Of a stretch of 64,000 bases of DNA, positions 7,356 to 16,670 are shown piece by piece (position 1 is the first letter of the stretch; every line of letters begins with the position of its first letter). Where the stretch lies: positions 1 through 64,000 of the forward strand of contig CAAFLX010000021.1 in NCBI GenBank assembly GCA_900763875.1. Direction: 5' to 3'. The notes beneath the pieces are model-generated. The model saw nothing but the letters and a program-made list of their open reading frames with translations. It had not been told where the DNA came from and searched no databases. The DNA is from Clostridia bacterium. GTDB lineage: Bacteria > Bacillota > Clostridia > Christensenellales > CAG-917. The translations under genes and the position numbers were made by a program.

Positions 7356-8741
7356 ATGGCACAACTAACTATGGACAAACTTGTTGCCCTTGCAAAAAAC
7401 CGCGGATTCGTGTATCCCGGCAGTGAAATCTACGGCGGACTTTCCAACTCTTGGGACTACGGCCCTCTCGGCGTTCAACTCAAGAACAACATCAAGCAGG
7501 CTTGGTGGAAAAAATTTGTTGTCGAAAACCCCTACAACGTCGGTCTTGACAGCGCAATCATTATGAACCCGACCACCTGGCAAGCAAGCGGTCATATCGG
7601 AGGCTTTTCCGACCCCTTGATGGATTGCAAATCCTGCAAATCCCGTCACCGCGCCGACGACCTCATCGAGGACTACAACCAAAAACATAATCTCGACGTC
7701 AACATCTCCGGCTGGACGAACGAGCAAATGGAACAATACATCATCGAACACAAAATCCCCTGCCCCGTTTGCGGCAACAGCAACTTCACGGGCGTGAGAA
7801 AATTCAACCTTATGTTCAAGACGTTCATCGGCGTCACGGAAGATTCCACTTCCACCGTATATCTCCGCCCCGAAACGGCGCAAGGCATTTTTGTCAACTT
7901 CAAGAACGTGCAACGCACAACGCGCAAAAAAGTGCCTTTCGGCATCGGTCAAATCGGCAAGAGTTTCCGCAACGAAATCACCCCCGGCAACTTCATTTTC
8001 CGTATTCGCGAGTTCGAGCAAATGGAGCTTGAATTCTTCTGCAAGCCCGGCACTGACCTTGAATGGTTTGCATATTGGAAAAACTATTGCCATCAATGGT
8101 TGCTCGATCTCGGTATGAAAGACGAAAACCTCAAACTCCGCGACCACGACAAAGAAGAGCTTTGTTTCTATTCAAAAGCAACCACCGACTTCGAATACAA
8201 ATTCCCCTTCGGTTGGGGCGAGCTTTGGGGCGTTGCAGACCGCACCGACTACGACCTCAATCAACATATGAAGACATCGGGCAAAGACCTTTCCTACATC
8301 GACCCCGTCACCAACGAAAAGTATGTGCCCTACGTTGTCGAGCCGTCCCTCGGCGCAGACCGCGTGTTCCTCGCATTCCTTTGCGACGCATACGACGAGG
8401 AGCAAGTCGGTGAAAACGACACCCGTGTCGTGCTCCACTTGCACCACGCTCTCGCACCCGTCAAAGTGGCCGTTCTCCCCTTGCAAAAGCAACTCAACGA
8501 CAAGGCGGAAGAATTGTTTGTCGAGCTGTCCAAACACTTTGCTTGCGACTTCGACACTTCGGCTTCGATCGGCAAGAGATATCGCCGTCAAGACGAAATC
8601 GGCACTCCCTACTGCGTCACCGTTGACTTCGACACCCTCGAAGACGGCTGTGTGACCGTCCGTGAGCGCGACACAATGGCGCAAGTGCGTCTGCCCATCG
8701 ACAGCCTTGTTGCCTACTTCACCGAGCAATTCCAATACTGA
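7356..8741 (+). CDS. glyS: Glycyl-tRNA synthetase, single-chain class II
   Basis: Charges tRNA-Gly with glycine. This is the alpha2 type of Gram-positives and eukaryotes, 461 residues, not the alpha/beta type. Visible are motif 1 with FVYPGSEIYGGLSNSWDYGP near the N terminus, a zinc-binding insert with CKSCKSRHRADD and CPVCGNSNF, motif 2 (FRNEITPGNFIFRIREFEQME), motif 3 (PSLGADRVFLAFL), and the C-terminal anticodon-binding domain starting near LAPVKVAVLP. I start at the ATG at 7356, 8 nt after AAAGGAG; the upstream ATG at 7332 lies before that site and would add eight residues. Monocistronic with its own promoter and terminator. Confidence 0.97.
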   Translation: MAQLTMDKLVALAKNRGFVYPGSEIYGGLSNSWDYGPLGVQLKNNIKQAWWKKFVVENPYNVGLDSAIIMNPTTWQASGHIGGFSDPLMDCKSCKSRHRADDLIEDYNQKHNLDVNISGWTNEQMEQYIIEHKIPCPVCGNSNFTGVRKFNLMFKTFIGVTEDSTSTVYLRPETAQGIFVNFKNVQRTTRKKVPFGIGQIGKSFRNEITPGNFIFRIREFEQMELEFFCKPGTDLEWFAYWKNYCHQWLLDLGMKDENLKLRDHDKEELCFYSKATTDFEYKFPFGWGELWGVADRTDYDLNQHMKTSGKDLSYIDPVTNEKYVPYVVEPSLGADRVFLAFLCDAYDEEQVGENDTRVVLHLHHALAPVKVAVLPLQKQLNDKAEELFVELSKHFACDFDTSASIGKRYRRQDEIGTPYCVTVDFDTLEDGCVTVRERDTMAQVRLPIDSLVAYFTEQFQY

Positions 8742-8770
8742 TTTTCTCGGCACGCTTCAATGCACACATC

Positions 8771-8801
8771 AAAAAAGCACCGCTTTCCACGGTGCTTTTT
8801 G
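8771..8801 (+). terminator. Bidirectional terminator between glyS and the TGS kinase
   Basis: AAAAAAGCACCG pairs with CGGTGCTTTTT across a 7-nt loop, 30 nt after glyS. A-run and T-run on opposite sides let it work in both directions, also for the convergent minus-strand kinase gene ending at 8876. Confidence 0.85.
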
Positions 8802-8875
8802 TGTGCTTGTTTCAATCGTTTGTTTCAATCGCCTTGAAATCGAAACGCTCGAAATTCGGTTGCCCAAATTGCTTT

Positions 8876-10534
8876 TTACACTCTAAAACAACTTCCGCCT
8901 ATAAATTCTCTCAAAAGCGAATTGCAGGGTATCAAATGTTCGTCCTCGATGGTTTTGAAATATTTGAGGTATTTGATGAGCCTGTTTGCCACAAGAAATT
9001 GCGGATCGGTGTCCTTAATCTCTTTGAGCGCGGGCAGAGCGAGTTTTTTCAGCACGCAAAGCTCGTACGCAAGCGCGGAATTGAACACGAAATCCACCCC
9101 TTCTTGCCACGGATATATCCATCTAAATTCACCGCTACGCACGCTTTGCCACATATCTATGGTGTTTTTTGCAGGATAATTTCTAAACTGCATATCTCGC
9201 ACGATACGGCGAATTAGGCGCAAATCGGTGGTGCTGAGCGGCGAGTGGTCGTCAACGTTGATTGCAAGTTGCGGCGCGATGTAAATCTTGAATTTTTGGT
9301 GTTTGGGTATGGATGCGGTGAGCTTTTCGTTGAGAGCATGTATCCCCTCGATCATAATCGGACTGTGCTCGTCAACCCTGATTGTGCGCCCTTTTTCTTT
9401 CTGCCCTTTTGAGAAATTGAAGCACGGCAAGGTCACTTCTTCGCCGTTTATGAGGTCGAAAAGATCCTTGTTGAACTGCTCTATATCAAGGCAATTTACG
9501 TGTTCTAGGTCAACCTCGTTGGCGGCTTTTCCCTGCATTTTGCATATCTTTTCGCGCTCCAAATAGTAGTCGTCCATTGATATCATCACGGGATTTATGC
9601 CCCTCGACATCAATTCGATACGCACCCTGTTGCAGAAAGTCGTTTTGCCGCTCGAACTCGGGCCTGCAATGCAAATAAGGCGGATATTTTCGATATCTCG
9701 CTCGATTTTGTCGCCAAGCTCGGACAGCATACTGTTTTGGCGCGCCTCGCACATTTGCACAAAATCAAGCTCGTTGCCGTGCTCCACTTTGTCGTTTATG
9801 TCGGCAACCGTGCCCGTCCTCGTCTTGCTCGCCCACGTCGTGGCGCGTTGCAGCGTGCGCCCGTAGGTGCTTTCTTCAACAAATTCGGGAATTTCGGCGT
9901 TCAGCTCGGAGCGAGGATACTGAATGATGATGCCGGGGCTGTACGGCATAAGATTGTAGCTGAATATGCACCCCGTTGACGGCACCATATACGCGTGCAA
10001 ATAGTCGTAATAATCGCCGCAAGCGTAGATGTTTACAAGGCTTTCGGGGCGATAGGACAAAATGCGCAACTTGTCGTCTCTGCCCATTCTTTCAAAAATG
10101 TCGCGCGCCTCGTCGGTGGTCACCGTGATACGCTCGATTGGCATATCCGCTTTGATGATTCTGTCCACCTCTTGGCGAATCTCGTCGGCGGCTTTCGACA
10201 CGTTGAATCCTCTTGTGAGAATCTGCAAAAATATCGAGCGCGACGCATTATATCCAAAGCGAATACGCACGTTTGGATAGAGATTGTGAAATGCCATCGC
10301 CACAATATAGCGCAAACTTGCCTCGTACGCTTTCACCGCCTCTTGATTGTCAATACCCAAAAACTCAACGGTTTTCCCATCATCTTTGCTCGACAACTTG
10401 CGGTTCAACTCCTTGATTTGCGAGCCGAGCTTGCACACGACGTACTTGCGCCTGTCTTCGCCCGCAAGCAAATCCAGCACTCTAGTGCCTTCTTTTACTT
10501 CTCTTTCAATTCCGTCAATAAATATCTTAATCAT
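8876..10534 (-). CDS. TGS-domain nucleoside (uridine) kinase
   Basis: A 552-residue protein. Residues 1-60 form a TGS domain (IDGIEREVKEGTRVLDLL), about 60-240 resemble the second additional domain of threonyl-tRNA synthetase, and from about 285 a PRK/uridine-kinase domain runs to the end with P-loop GPSSSGKTTF, the substrate loop SMDDYY and a Walker B-like IMIEGIHALNE. This architecture is a known Bacillota/Thermotoga family of nucleoside kinases, presumed to phosphorylate uridine or a related nucleoside; the physiological substrate is not established from sequence. Monocistronic: a promoter at 10571-10599 and GAGGG site before the ATG. Confidence 0.88.
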   Translation of the reverse strand: MIKIFIDGIEREVKEGTRVLDLLAGEDRRKYVVCKLGSQIKELNRKLSSKDDGKTVEFLGIDNQEAVKAYEASLRYIVAMAFHNLYPNVRIRFGYNASRSIFLQILTRGFNVSKAADEIRQEVDRIIKADMPIERITVTTDEARDIFERMGRDDKLRILSYRPESLVNIYACGDYYDYLHAYMVPSTGCIFSYNLMPYSPGIIIQYPRSELNAEIPEFVEESTYGRTLQRATTWASKTRTGTVADINDKVEHGNELDFVQMCEARQNSMLSELGDKIERDIENIRLICIAGPSSSGKTTFCNRVRIELMSRGINPVMISMDDYYLEREKICKMQGKAANEVDLEHVNCLDIEQFNKDLFDLINGEEVTLPCFNFSKGQKEKGRTIRVDEHSPIMIEGIHALNEKLTASIPKHQKFKIYIAPQLAINVDDHSPLSTTDLRLIRRIVRDMQFRNYPAKNTIDMWQSVRSGEFRWIYPWQEGVDFVFNSALAYELCVLKKLALPALKEIKDTDPQFLVANRLIKYLKYFKTIEDEHLIPCNSLLREFIGGSCFRV

Positions 10535-10570
10535 AATTTTCCCTCGTCAATTATATTCTTGCACCTACAT

Positions 10571-10599
10571 ATTTTACCACACCGATTCTCTCATTTCAA
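10571..10599 (-). promoter_or_regulatory. Promoter of the TGS kinase
   Basis: Minus strand TTGAAA, 17 nt, TAAAAT, about 37 nt upstream of the start codon. Confidence 0.65.
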
Positions 10600-10667
10600 G
10601 ATGTGATTTTTTTGCACGCATTTCGAGCTTCTAATCGCCCCGACTCGGCGCGCAATCTCATTTTGAC

Positions 10668-10695
10668 AATAAAAAATACACCTCGAAAGGTGTAT
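10668..10695 (-). terminator. Terminator downstream of the sugar transferase
   Basis: Minus strand ATACACCT, TTCG tetraloop, AGGTGTAT, then TTTTTATTG: a perfect 8-bp stem with a UUCG loop and a U-run. It ends transcripts coming from the sugar transferase gene at 10895. Confidence 0.75.
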
Positions 10696-10894
10696 GCTTA
10701 TAATGTTCGGATTCTTTACCATATACAATTAAATAATATTTAGATGTTTAGACGATGCAACAAGCATATTTTCATATCTATCATTTTGGCTATGCAACAT
10801 TGTCCAAGGCGCAACCGTTTGCAGTATGTTTGAAATATCGTCTAAAATCAACTCTTGTGCCGCTCGATTTCACTGCGCGGCACATATTGCCAAA
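10696..10894. other. Gene-free stretch downstream of the sugar transferase
   Basis: About 200 bp without a supported gene. It holds an inverted pair TTTAGACGAT (about 10747) / ATCGTCTAAA (about 10844), 90 nt apart, and a hairpin GTGCCGC / GCGCGGCAC (about 10857-10883) just after the sugar transferase stop without a U-run. With the terminator further on it could be a long structured 3' UTR. Confidence 0.4.
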
Positions 10895-11629
10895 TCACTC
10901 TGCGCCTTCTTGACTGAAGGCTACGCCGATGGTTTTGAAAATGAGATAGAGGTCATAAAAGAAACCGCGCTTGTGCTGAATGTAGTCGAGATCCATATCT
11001 ATGCGTTGCTCGATTGTGGTGTTGCTTCTGCCGTGCGTTTGCCACTCTCCCGTCAAGCCTTGCGGTACGCTTAAACGGAGCATTTCTTTTTGAGAATAAG
11101 TGTACATTTCTCTCGGAGAGCAGGGACGCGGCCCGACAAAGGACATATCGCCTTTGAGGATATTGATGAGTTGCGGAAGTTCGTCAATAGAGGTTTTGCG
11201 CAAAAACTTGCCGACTTTGGTGATACGCGGGTCGTCTTTGAGCTTGAAGTTGACTTCCCACTCTTGCTTATGCTCTTTCAAAAGCTCGTCGAGTTTCTCG
11301 TCGGCATGCTCTTCCATAGAGCGAAATTTGTAGAGTTTGAAGATTTTGCCGCCTTTGCCCACTCTTTCGGAGGCGTAAAAAGCGTGTCCTTTCGAGTCGA
11401 TTTTGATTGCGATAACCACAAAAAGCATCGGTATTGCCAATATAATTATGGCAAGCAGGGACGCAACGATGTCGAACGCTCTTTTGAAAAACGGGTATGC
11501 AAATATCTTTCTGACCTTGAAGTCGTTGAGAAATTGCTCGTCGTCAACTTTTTGCGTCGCTTGTTGGTTATCCTTGCAATTCGGTGCGGATTTTGTGTTT
11601 GTATTCAGTTTTTCGTCGTGTTTTTTCAA
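10895..11629 (-). CDS. Priming undecaprenyl-phosphate sugar transferase
   Basis: Transfers a sugar-1-phosphate from a nucleotide sugar to undecaprenyl phosphate, the first step of surface polysaccharide assembly, at the membrane. The 244-residue protein is the core transferase only: a basic-charged N tail, one membrane helix (FDIVASLLAIIILAIPMLFV, about 53-75), then the catalytic block with KLYKFRSM, KTSIDELPQL, GDMSFVGPRP and GLTGEW. Start is a TTG preceded by GAGGAC. It faces away from the lipid kinase and ABC exporter genes, and the glycosyltransferase cluster lies 3 kb on, so it likely primes that glycan. Sugar identity is not inferable. Confidence 0.9.
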   Translation of the reverse strand: MKKHDEKLNTNTKSAPNCKDNQQATQKVDDEQFLNDFKVRKIFAYPFFKRAFDIVASLLAIIILAIPMLFVVIAIKIDSKGHAFYASERVGKGGKIFKLYKFRSMEEHADEKLDELLKEHKQEWEVNFKLKDDPRITKVGKFLRKTSIDELPQLINILKGDMSFVGPRPCSPREMYTYSQKEMLRLSVPQGLTGEWQTHGRSNTTIEQRIDMDLDYIQHKRGFFYDLYLIFKTIGVAFSQEGAE

Positions 11630-11768
11630 TAGTTTTGTCCTCGTGCGCTATGCGCGCTTACACTATTTTATATCATTATTATATTTTCGCATAGAGTTTA
11701 GCCGATTGCGGCGAAAAAGGCAAGCAAATTGCACCAAATACCCTTTCTCGGCAAATATCGACAGAAGA

Positions 11769-11797
11769 TTGCAAAATGTTTGCAAATATATTATAAT
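11769..11797 (+). promoter_or_regulatory. Promoter abutting the lipid kinase start
   Basis: TTGCAA, exactly 17 nt, TATAAT. The ATG at 11806 begins 8 nt after the -10 box, so the transcript would start at or within a nucleotide or two of the start codon. Confidence 0.75.
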
Positions 11798-11805
11798 ATA
11801 TAATT

Positions 11806-12726
11806 ATGAGAAAGAATACCGATAAAAACAGGAGGAGCGCAAAGCGTCAACCTCGTTGCGTAATCGTGATAAACAGGCTGTCGGGCAACGGCAATCGCGC
11901 CGATGAAAAGACGCTCAAAAGAGCGTTAGGACGCGGCTATTCGGTGGATAGTTACTATATCACGAAAAAGCATACGTTGAAAGATTTTTCGGCGTACGAG
12001 CGCATCGTGGTGTGCGGCGGCGACGGCACTCTCAACGGCATACTCAACTCCAAAATCCGCGACGACGTGGAAATTATCTATATGCCCTACGGCACTCTCA
12101 ACGAGTTCTACCACGGCGGAGTCAAGAACAATCATTTCCTAAAAGACATCTGTTTTGCCAACAATCTCTACTTCTCATACGTTATGGCGGCAGGCATATT
12201 CACTCCGATAGGCTACTGCGTAAACGACAAGAAAAAGCGCAAATACAAGGCTTTTGCCTACATCGCGCAGGTTGTGAAAGAATACAAAATCCACCGCATC
12301 AAAGCAAAAATCACCGCCAGCGACTATCGGGACGAGGGCGAATATTCCCTCATTATGGCAATCGATTCGCCGCGCTGTTTCGGGTTTAGATTCAACCGCC
12401 TTTTCAACGCCGACGACGGAATTATGCACCTTTTGACCATAAAAGCCCCCAAAAGCAGCGGCTTGCTTGGCAAAATCAAGATATTCTTCCCTCTTTTCAG
12501 AGCGTTTTTCATAGGTTTTCGCAAGCCCTATCACTCAAAGAATATGGAATTCAGACCTTTTGACACTCTGCAAATCTCTTTGAGCGAGAATGTGGACTTT
12601 GACGTGGACGGCGAGAAAAAGACGCTTGGCGGCGACGTCAACCTCGGCATAACCTGCTTTGCAAAACCCATCCAAATCCTCGGAAAAGCCGACCTCAAAG
12701 CCCTCGACGACGACACTGACAAATAG
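11806..12726 (+). CDS. Diacylglycerol kinase-family lipid kinase
   Basis: A 306-residue enzyme of the DagK/YegS/sphingosine-kinase fold, which phosphorylates a lipid (often diacylglycerol) with ATP at the membrane. Visible: VIVINRLSGNGN at the start of the catalytic domain, the glycine-rich nucleotide motif VVCGGDGTLN (about 65-75), the PYGTLNEF motif (equivalent to PxGTxND), and the C-terminal beta domain with DVDGEKK. It may recycle diacylglycerol or belong to glycan lipid metabolism given its neighbours. An AGGAGG lies inside the coding start but no in-frame start follows it at useful spacing, so the ATG right after the promoter is kept, implying leaderless translation. Confidence 0.85.
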   Translation: MRKNTDKNRRSAKRQPRCVIVINRLSGNGNRADEKTLKRALGRGYSVDSYYITKKHTLKDFSAYERIVVCGGDGTLNGILNSKIRDDVEIIYMPYGTLNEFYHGGVKNNHFLKDICFANNLYFSYVMAAGIFTPIGYCVNDKKKRKYKAFAYIAQVVKEYKIHRIKAKITASDYRDEGEYSLIMAIDSPRCFGFRFNRLFNADDGIMHLLTIKAPKSSGLLGKIKIFFPLFRAFFIGFRKPYHSKNMEFRPFDTLQISLSENVDFDVDGEKKTLGGDVNLGITCFAKPIQILGKADLKALDDDTDK

Positions 12727-12764
12727 CGTCCCGTCATTTAATATTGCCACAATCTCGCACAGGG

Positions 12765-12793
12765 TTGACTTGAAGGCGAGTTTTGGGTATAAT
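12765..12793 (+). promoter_or_regulatory. Promoter of the ABC-2 exporter pair
   Basis: TTGACT, 17 nt, TATAAT, about 60 nt before the permease ATG. Confidence 0.75.
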
Positions 12794-12854
12794 AAAAGTT
12801 GTTGTGGCTGAAAACCGGTGAAAAATTTTTGATTTCGACCACACTAAATAGCAA

Positions 12855-13685
12855 ATGACAACACAACTTAAATTCCCTAAAAAGAGAGTTCGTGCAAACG
12901 AGTTGCAGTTCAAGAAATCCATGGTGGTGCTTGCCTCTCTTGTGGGTAAAAACATCAAAAATCAATACAGACGCTCCGTTCTCGGCATATTGTGGACGGT
13001 TTTGAATCCGCTGCTCAACATGCTGGTTATGTCGTTTGTATTCAGCAAAATTTTCGGCAGAAATTCCATCAATATGGATTATCCCGTGTACGTCCTTTCG
13101 GGCAATATCGTTTTCTCTCTCATGCGCGCGGCAACAACGTCTTCGCTCACCTGCATGGTAAACAACTACGATTTGCTCTCAAAAACGAGGATTCCTTACG
13201 CGGTATTCCCACTTTCAAACGTTTTGTCGTCAACGGTCAACTTCTTCTTCTCGCTTATCGCACTTGTCATCGTAATGCTTGTCAGAATGAGCGCGGGCGT
13301 GACTTTCCATTGGGAGATGTTGCTCATCATCTTTGCGTGGCTGCCGTCAATCCTGTTCTTTTCAACCGGCATATCATTCGTGTTGTCCGTGGTCTATGTC
13401 AGATTCAGGGACATCAAGCACCTTTACGGCGTATTATTGACGCTTTGGATGTACCTCACCCCCGTGTTCTATTCAATCGAATCGCTCAAACTCGACAGCA
13501 AATATTTGGCTGTAATGCAATTCAACCCGATGTTGCACTATTTGACGAGTTTTAGAGATTTGGTCAACGGCACGATTCCGAGCGGAAAATCGTTCTTGAT
13601 TTGCTATGGCGTCGGGCTAGGCTTCTTGGCGGTCGGCTACCTCATTTTCAGGCTGTCGAGAAAGAAACTCCTTTTGTACATTTGA
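12855..13685 (+). CDS. Polysaccharide ABC-2 exporter, permease
   Basis: A 276-residue inner-membrane protein with six helices, the Wzm/TagG type that moves undecaprenyl-linked glycan across the membrane. The N-terminal cytoplasmic segment has KNIKNQYRRSVLGILWTVLNPL, the hallmark amphipathic block of ABC-2 polysaccharide permeases, and helices follow at about 60, 105, 140, 175 and 250. No good ribosome site precedes the ATG. The ATPase partner follows after 12 nt. The pair indicates an ABC-dependent export route rather than Wzx/Wzy. Confidence 0.88.
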   Translation: MTTQLKFPKKRVRANELQFKKSMVVLASLVGKNIKNQYRRSVLGILWTVLNPLLNMLVMSFVFSKIFGRNSINMDYPVYVLSGNIVFSLMRAATTSSLTCMVNNYDLLSKTRIPYAVFPLSNVLSSTVNFFFSLIALVIVMLVRMSAGVTFHWEMLLIIFAWLPSILFFSTGISFVLSVVYVRFRDIKHLYGVLLTLWMYLTPVFYSIESLKLDSKYLAVMQFNPMLHYLTSFRDLVNGTIPSGKSFLICYGVGLGFLAVGYLIFRLSRKKLLLYI

Positions 13686-13697
13686 TATTTGACGATT

Positions 13698-14579
13698 ATG
13701 GAAGAGATAAAAGAACAAAACACCCAAACTGTGACAACCGAGCAAACCGAGTCCTCGGCTCAAACCGATTTGACCGAGTTCGACGCATTCGAACATCTCG
13801 GTGACTTCGCCACTGACAAGGATATTTTGCTTGACGTATGCCATGTCGGCATGAAGTTCAAGCTCCCCACCGAGCGCATTGACAACATCAAAGAGTTTTG
13901 CATCAAACTTGTCAAAGGGCAACTGCGCTATCAAAGTTTTGTTGCGCTCAAAGATATCACTTTCCAAGTGCGCAGAGGACAAAGCATCGGGCTTATCGGC
14001 AGAAACGGCGCAGGCAAATCCACCCTGCTCAAAATCATTTCGGGCATCATCGAACCGACTGCAGGATATGTGCAAACAAGAGGAAACATCGTCCCCCTTC
14101 TCAAACTCGGCGCAGGTTTTGACTTCAACGCAACCGGGAAAGAAAACGTATATCTAAACGGCGCAATGCTCGGATTTTCAAAGCGTGAAATGAAACAAAA
14201 ATACGATAGTATCGTTGAGTTTGCAGAGCTTGAAAAGTTTATGAACGTTCCGCTCAAAAACTATTCTCAAGGTATGATTTCAAGGCTTGGTTTTGCAATC
14301 GCAGTTGACGTCAACCCCGACATTCTTCTCATCGACGAAATACTTGCAGTCGGCGACGCTGTTTTTCAAAAGAAATGCGCGGAAAAAATCGACGAACTGC
14401 GCAAAAACGGCACAACCTTTATCGTTGTTTCACACAGCGCGTCGCAAATACTTCGTCTTTGCCAAAACGCTATCTACCTCAAAGACGGCAATGCCGTTCA
14501 ATACGGCACGGCACAAGAAGTCGTTGCCGCATACCAGCAGGACTGCGCCCTTGCAGAGCAAGAACAAAAAAAGAAATAA
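13698..14579 (+). CDS. Polysaccharide ABC exporter, ATP-binding subunit
   Basis: A 293-residue Wzt/TagH-type ATPase energising the preceding permease. It has Walker A (GRNGAGKSTLL), a signature-like YSQGMISRLGFAIA, Walker B (ILLIDEILAVGD) and the switch His in VVSHSA. The first 60 residues are an extra Glu/Thr/Gln-rich, low-complexity tail ahead of the usual start. The C-terminal carbohydrate-binding domain that gives some Wzt proteins substrate specificity is missing, so it probably exports without a chain-end check. A TTG at 13689 is an alternative start; neither has a clear ribosome site, and coupling to the permease is likely. Confidence 0.88.
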   Translation: MEEIKEQNTQTVTTEQTESSAQTDLTEFDAFEHLGDFATDKDILLDVCHVGMKFKLPTERIDNIKEFCIKLVKGQLRYQSFVALKDITFQVRRGQSIGLIGRNGAGKSTLLKIISGIIEPTAGYVQTRGNIVPLLKLGAGFDFNATGKENVYLNGAMLGFSKREMKQKYDSIVEFAELEKFMNVPLKNYSQGMISRLGFAIAVDVNPDILLIDEILAVGDAVFQKKCAEKIDELRKNGTTFIVVSHSASQILRLCQNAIYLKDGNAVQYGTAQEVVAAYQQDCALAEQEQKKK

Positions 14580-14605
14580 TTGCTATATTTTCCAACTTGA
14601 GATAT

Positions 14606-14633
14606 TAAAAAACTGCCGCACGGCAATTTTTCT
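14606..14633 (+). terminator. Bidirectional terminator between convergent operons
   Basis: AAAAAACTGCCG / CGGCAATTTTT with a 2-nt apex: short GC stem with A-run and T-run. It lies between the exporter genes (plus) and the glycosyltransferase operon (minus). Confidence 0.65.
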
Positions 14634-14655
14634 TTTGCAAAATTTAAGTCAAAAA

Positions 14656-15564
14656 TCAATATAATTTCTTTCGCAAACCTTTATACTTGTCGTATTTTCT
14701 TTGCCGATATTTCAGCATAGCACACCTTGGCGTAAACCATTCGACAAGCGGTTTTACACAATAGACAAAGGACATCTTTTTGCCTCGATTCTCTTTTGCC
14801 TTCTTCACCGCCGCGCCAAAACTCCCTTTTTCAATCACGCACGTTACGGGAAGAAACAAACCTTTTTGCCCCTCGCTTTCCAAAAGCGTGATAAACGCTC
14901 CCGTAAGCCTTTCGGACACAAACATTCTATCATTTCTGTTTGGCGTTCTTTTTTTAATCTCGAACAAAATCGGAAAAATCATTTTGCAATACCTTTCAAA
15001 CGTATCTCTTTTGAAAACGAAAGTATTGAAAAAATACGCTTTATCGCCTGCAAAATAACAGTTTTTTGCACGCACAAAGTCGGGATATTCTTCGTCGATA
15101 ATCTCGCTTGCAATATCCAAATCGTCGCCGTGCGCTTTTTTGAAATTGTCCTCGACGGACTGTCTATACGCAGGCAACGGCGCGATAAAATCATGCTTTG
15201 AAAATATCTCGTCAAGCCTACCGTCCGAAATTTTTATTTCGTCAAAAAACTTGTCCGAGAACTTTGTGCGTTCGTTATAAATCTTCGCCCCCTCCGAAAA
15301 GGCAAGAAACCTACGGTAATGCACAAAGCCTATGACGTCGGGATTGCCAAGCTCGATTAGGTGCTTATAAACCCAATATATTGCCGTCATCTCGTTGAAA
15401 ACACCGTTTTTGTCCGCAATATTGTCACCCTCGTCATCGCGCAAAAAATAGGACGGGAACTCGTCTTTCCTATTTCCTACGCAAATAGGCACATACGGCG
15501 GTACAAAAAGTCGCTCGTCGATTTTGTCGGGGTCGTGGCATACGACAAAAATTTTCGCATTCAT
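14656..15564 (-). CDS. DUF4422 family glycosyltransferase
   Basis: A 302-residue protein of the capsular-polysaccharide DUF4422 family, putative glycosyltransferases. The family blocks are visible: DDEGDNIADKNGVFNEMTAIYWVYKHL in the first third, then VIGFVHYRRFLAF, and in the second half the FNTFVFKRDTFERYC and FVSERLTG segments. It is the last gene of the glf operon and overlaps the preceding GT4 gene by 4 nt. Donor and acceptor cannot be deduced; its place after Glf and GlfT2-like genes suggests a further decoration step. Confidence 0.82.
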   Translation of the reverse strand: MNAKIFVVCHDPDKIDERLFVPPYVPICVGNRKDEFPSYFLRDDEGDNIADKNGVFNEMTAIYWVYKHLIELGNPDVIGFVHYRRFLAFSEGAKIYNERTKFSDKFFDEIKISDGRLDEIFSKHDFIAPLPAYRQSVEDNFKKAHGDDLDIASEIIDEEYPDFVRAKNCYFAGDKAYFFNTFVFKRDTFERYCKMIFPILFEIKKRTPNRNDRMFVSERLTGAFITLLESEGQKGLFLPVTCVIEKGSFGAAVKKAKENRGKKMSFVYCVKPLVEWFTPRCAMLKYRQRKYDKYKGLRKKLY

Positions 15565-16670
15565 TTTTTGCTCACTCTCTGATAATAGTTCAACAGTTTT
15601 TGAGCCTCTACTCGTATGTCATAGCCGTGCTCGGCAACTGCTTTTACGCCGTCGAAACGCACTTTTGTGTCAACCGCTTTTTCAAGCTCGTTAGCCCAAA
15701 AATTCGCGCTCAATATCGGCAAATATTCAACGTGTCCCGTCACGTCAGCCTCTTTTGTTATGCAGTCGGACAAAAGACAGGGAATCCCCATTGCCTGCGC
15801 CTCGATTGCAACGAGCGGAAGCCCCTCGAATCTTGAGGGCAACGCAAACACGTCAAACAGCGCATAGTAGTCCTCAACGTTGCGCTTTTCGGTCATAAAC
15901 AGCACTTTATCTGCGATTTTGAGTTTGTCAACAAGCTGTTTTACGTTTTCAAGCTCAGATCCGCCACCGACAAGCACAAGCCGTAAATCATCTCTCGACT
16001 TGCACGCAAGCGCAAACGCTTTGACCAAAAACGGGATGTTTTTTTGAAATTCAAACCTGCCGATATGCCCTATGACGCGGCAGTTTTCAAGCCCGTATTG
16101 CGCCCGTAATTCCTGTTTCTTTTCACCGGCCACCAAAAACTTTTCAAGGTCAATTGCGTTGTGCATAAGGTATGCTTTTTTAGCCGCTTTTTTGCCGTAT
16201 AGCCAGTCTATGCTCAACTTGCTGCACCCTGCAAGGTCGGTTGCATACCAAGTCGAAACATGCTTTAAGCATGACTTGACAAGATAGACAAATTTTTCTT
16301 CCTTATTGGTTGTGGAATGCGCGTGGCAGATGCGATGTTTTACGCCCGCTTGCTTTGCGGCAAGCAAACTCACAAATGACAGCGACGTCATATGCGCGTG
16401 CACGATGTCGTATTGTTCTTTTTTGAATTGCCTACGCAAAGAGCGCACGCATTTGAAAAACGCAAATACGGACGGAAAATGAAACACCCTGCCGCCACGC
16501 GCGATAATTTCCTCGTCAAACGGCGATGGCGCATAGGTGTAAAAATCAAACTGCACCTTGTCGGTGTCGATATGTCTGAAATAATTCATAACGCAGTTTA
16601 TGACGCCGCCCGTCGTTGCGTCGCCTATAACTTGCGCTATTTTGATTTTTTTCATTTCACTATCAGCCAT
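15561..16670 (-). CDS. GT4-family glycosyltransferase
   Basis: A 369-residue GT-B fold enzyme of the EpsF/WaaG-like group. The N-terminal domain opens KIAQVIGDATTGGVINCVMN, and the C-terminal nucleotide-sugar domain has GHIGRFEFQKN and the donor motif SRFEGLPLVAIEAQAMGIPC with the conserved Glu pair. It retains a UDP-sugar. The ATG directly abuts the stop of the GlfT2-like gene; an internal ATG five codons on is an alternative start. It is encoded in the four-gene operon that starts with glf. Confidence 0.9.
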   Translation of the reverse strand: MADSEMKKIKIAQVIGDATTGGVINCVMNYFRHIDTDKVQFDFYTYAPSPFDEEIIARGGRVFHFPSVFAFFKCVRSLRRQFKKEQYDIVHAHMTSLSFVSLLAAKQAGVKHRICHAHSTTNKEEKFVYLVKSCLKHVSTWYATDLAGCSKLSIDWLYGKKAAKKAYLMHNAIDLEKFLVAGEKKQELRAQYGLENCRVIGHIGRFEFQKNIPFLVKAFALACKSRDDLRLVLVGGGSELENVKQLVDKLKIADKVLFMTEKRNVEDYYALFDVFALPSRFEGLPLVAIEAQAMGIPCLLSDCITKEADVTGHVEYLPILSANFWANELEKAVDTKVRFDGVKAVAEHGYDIRVEAQKLLNYYQRVSKK

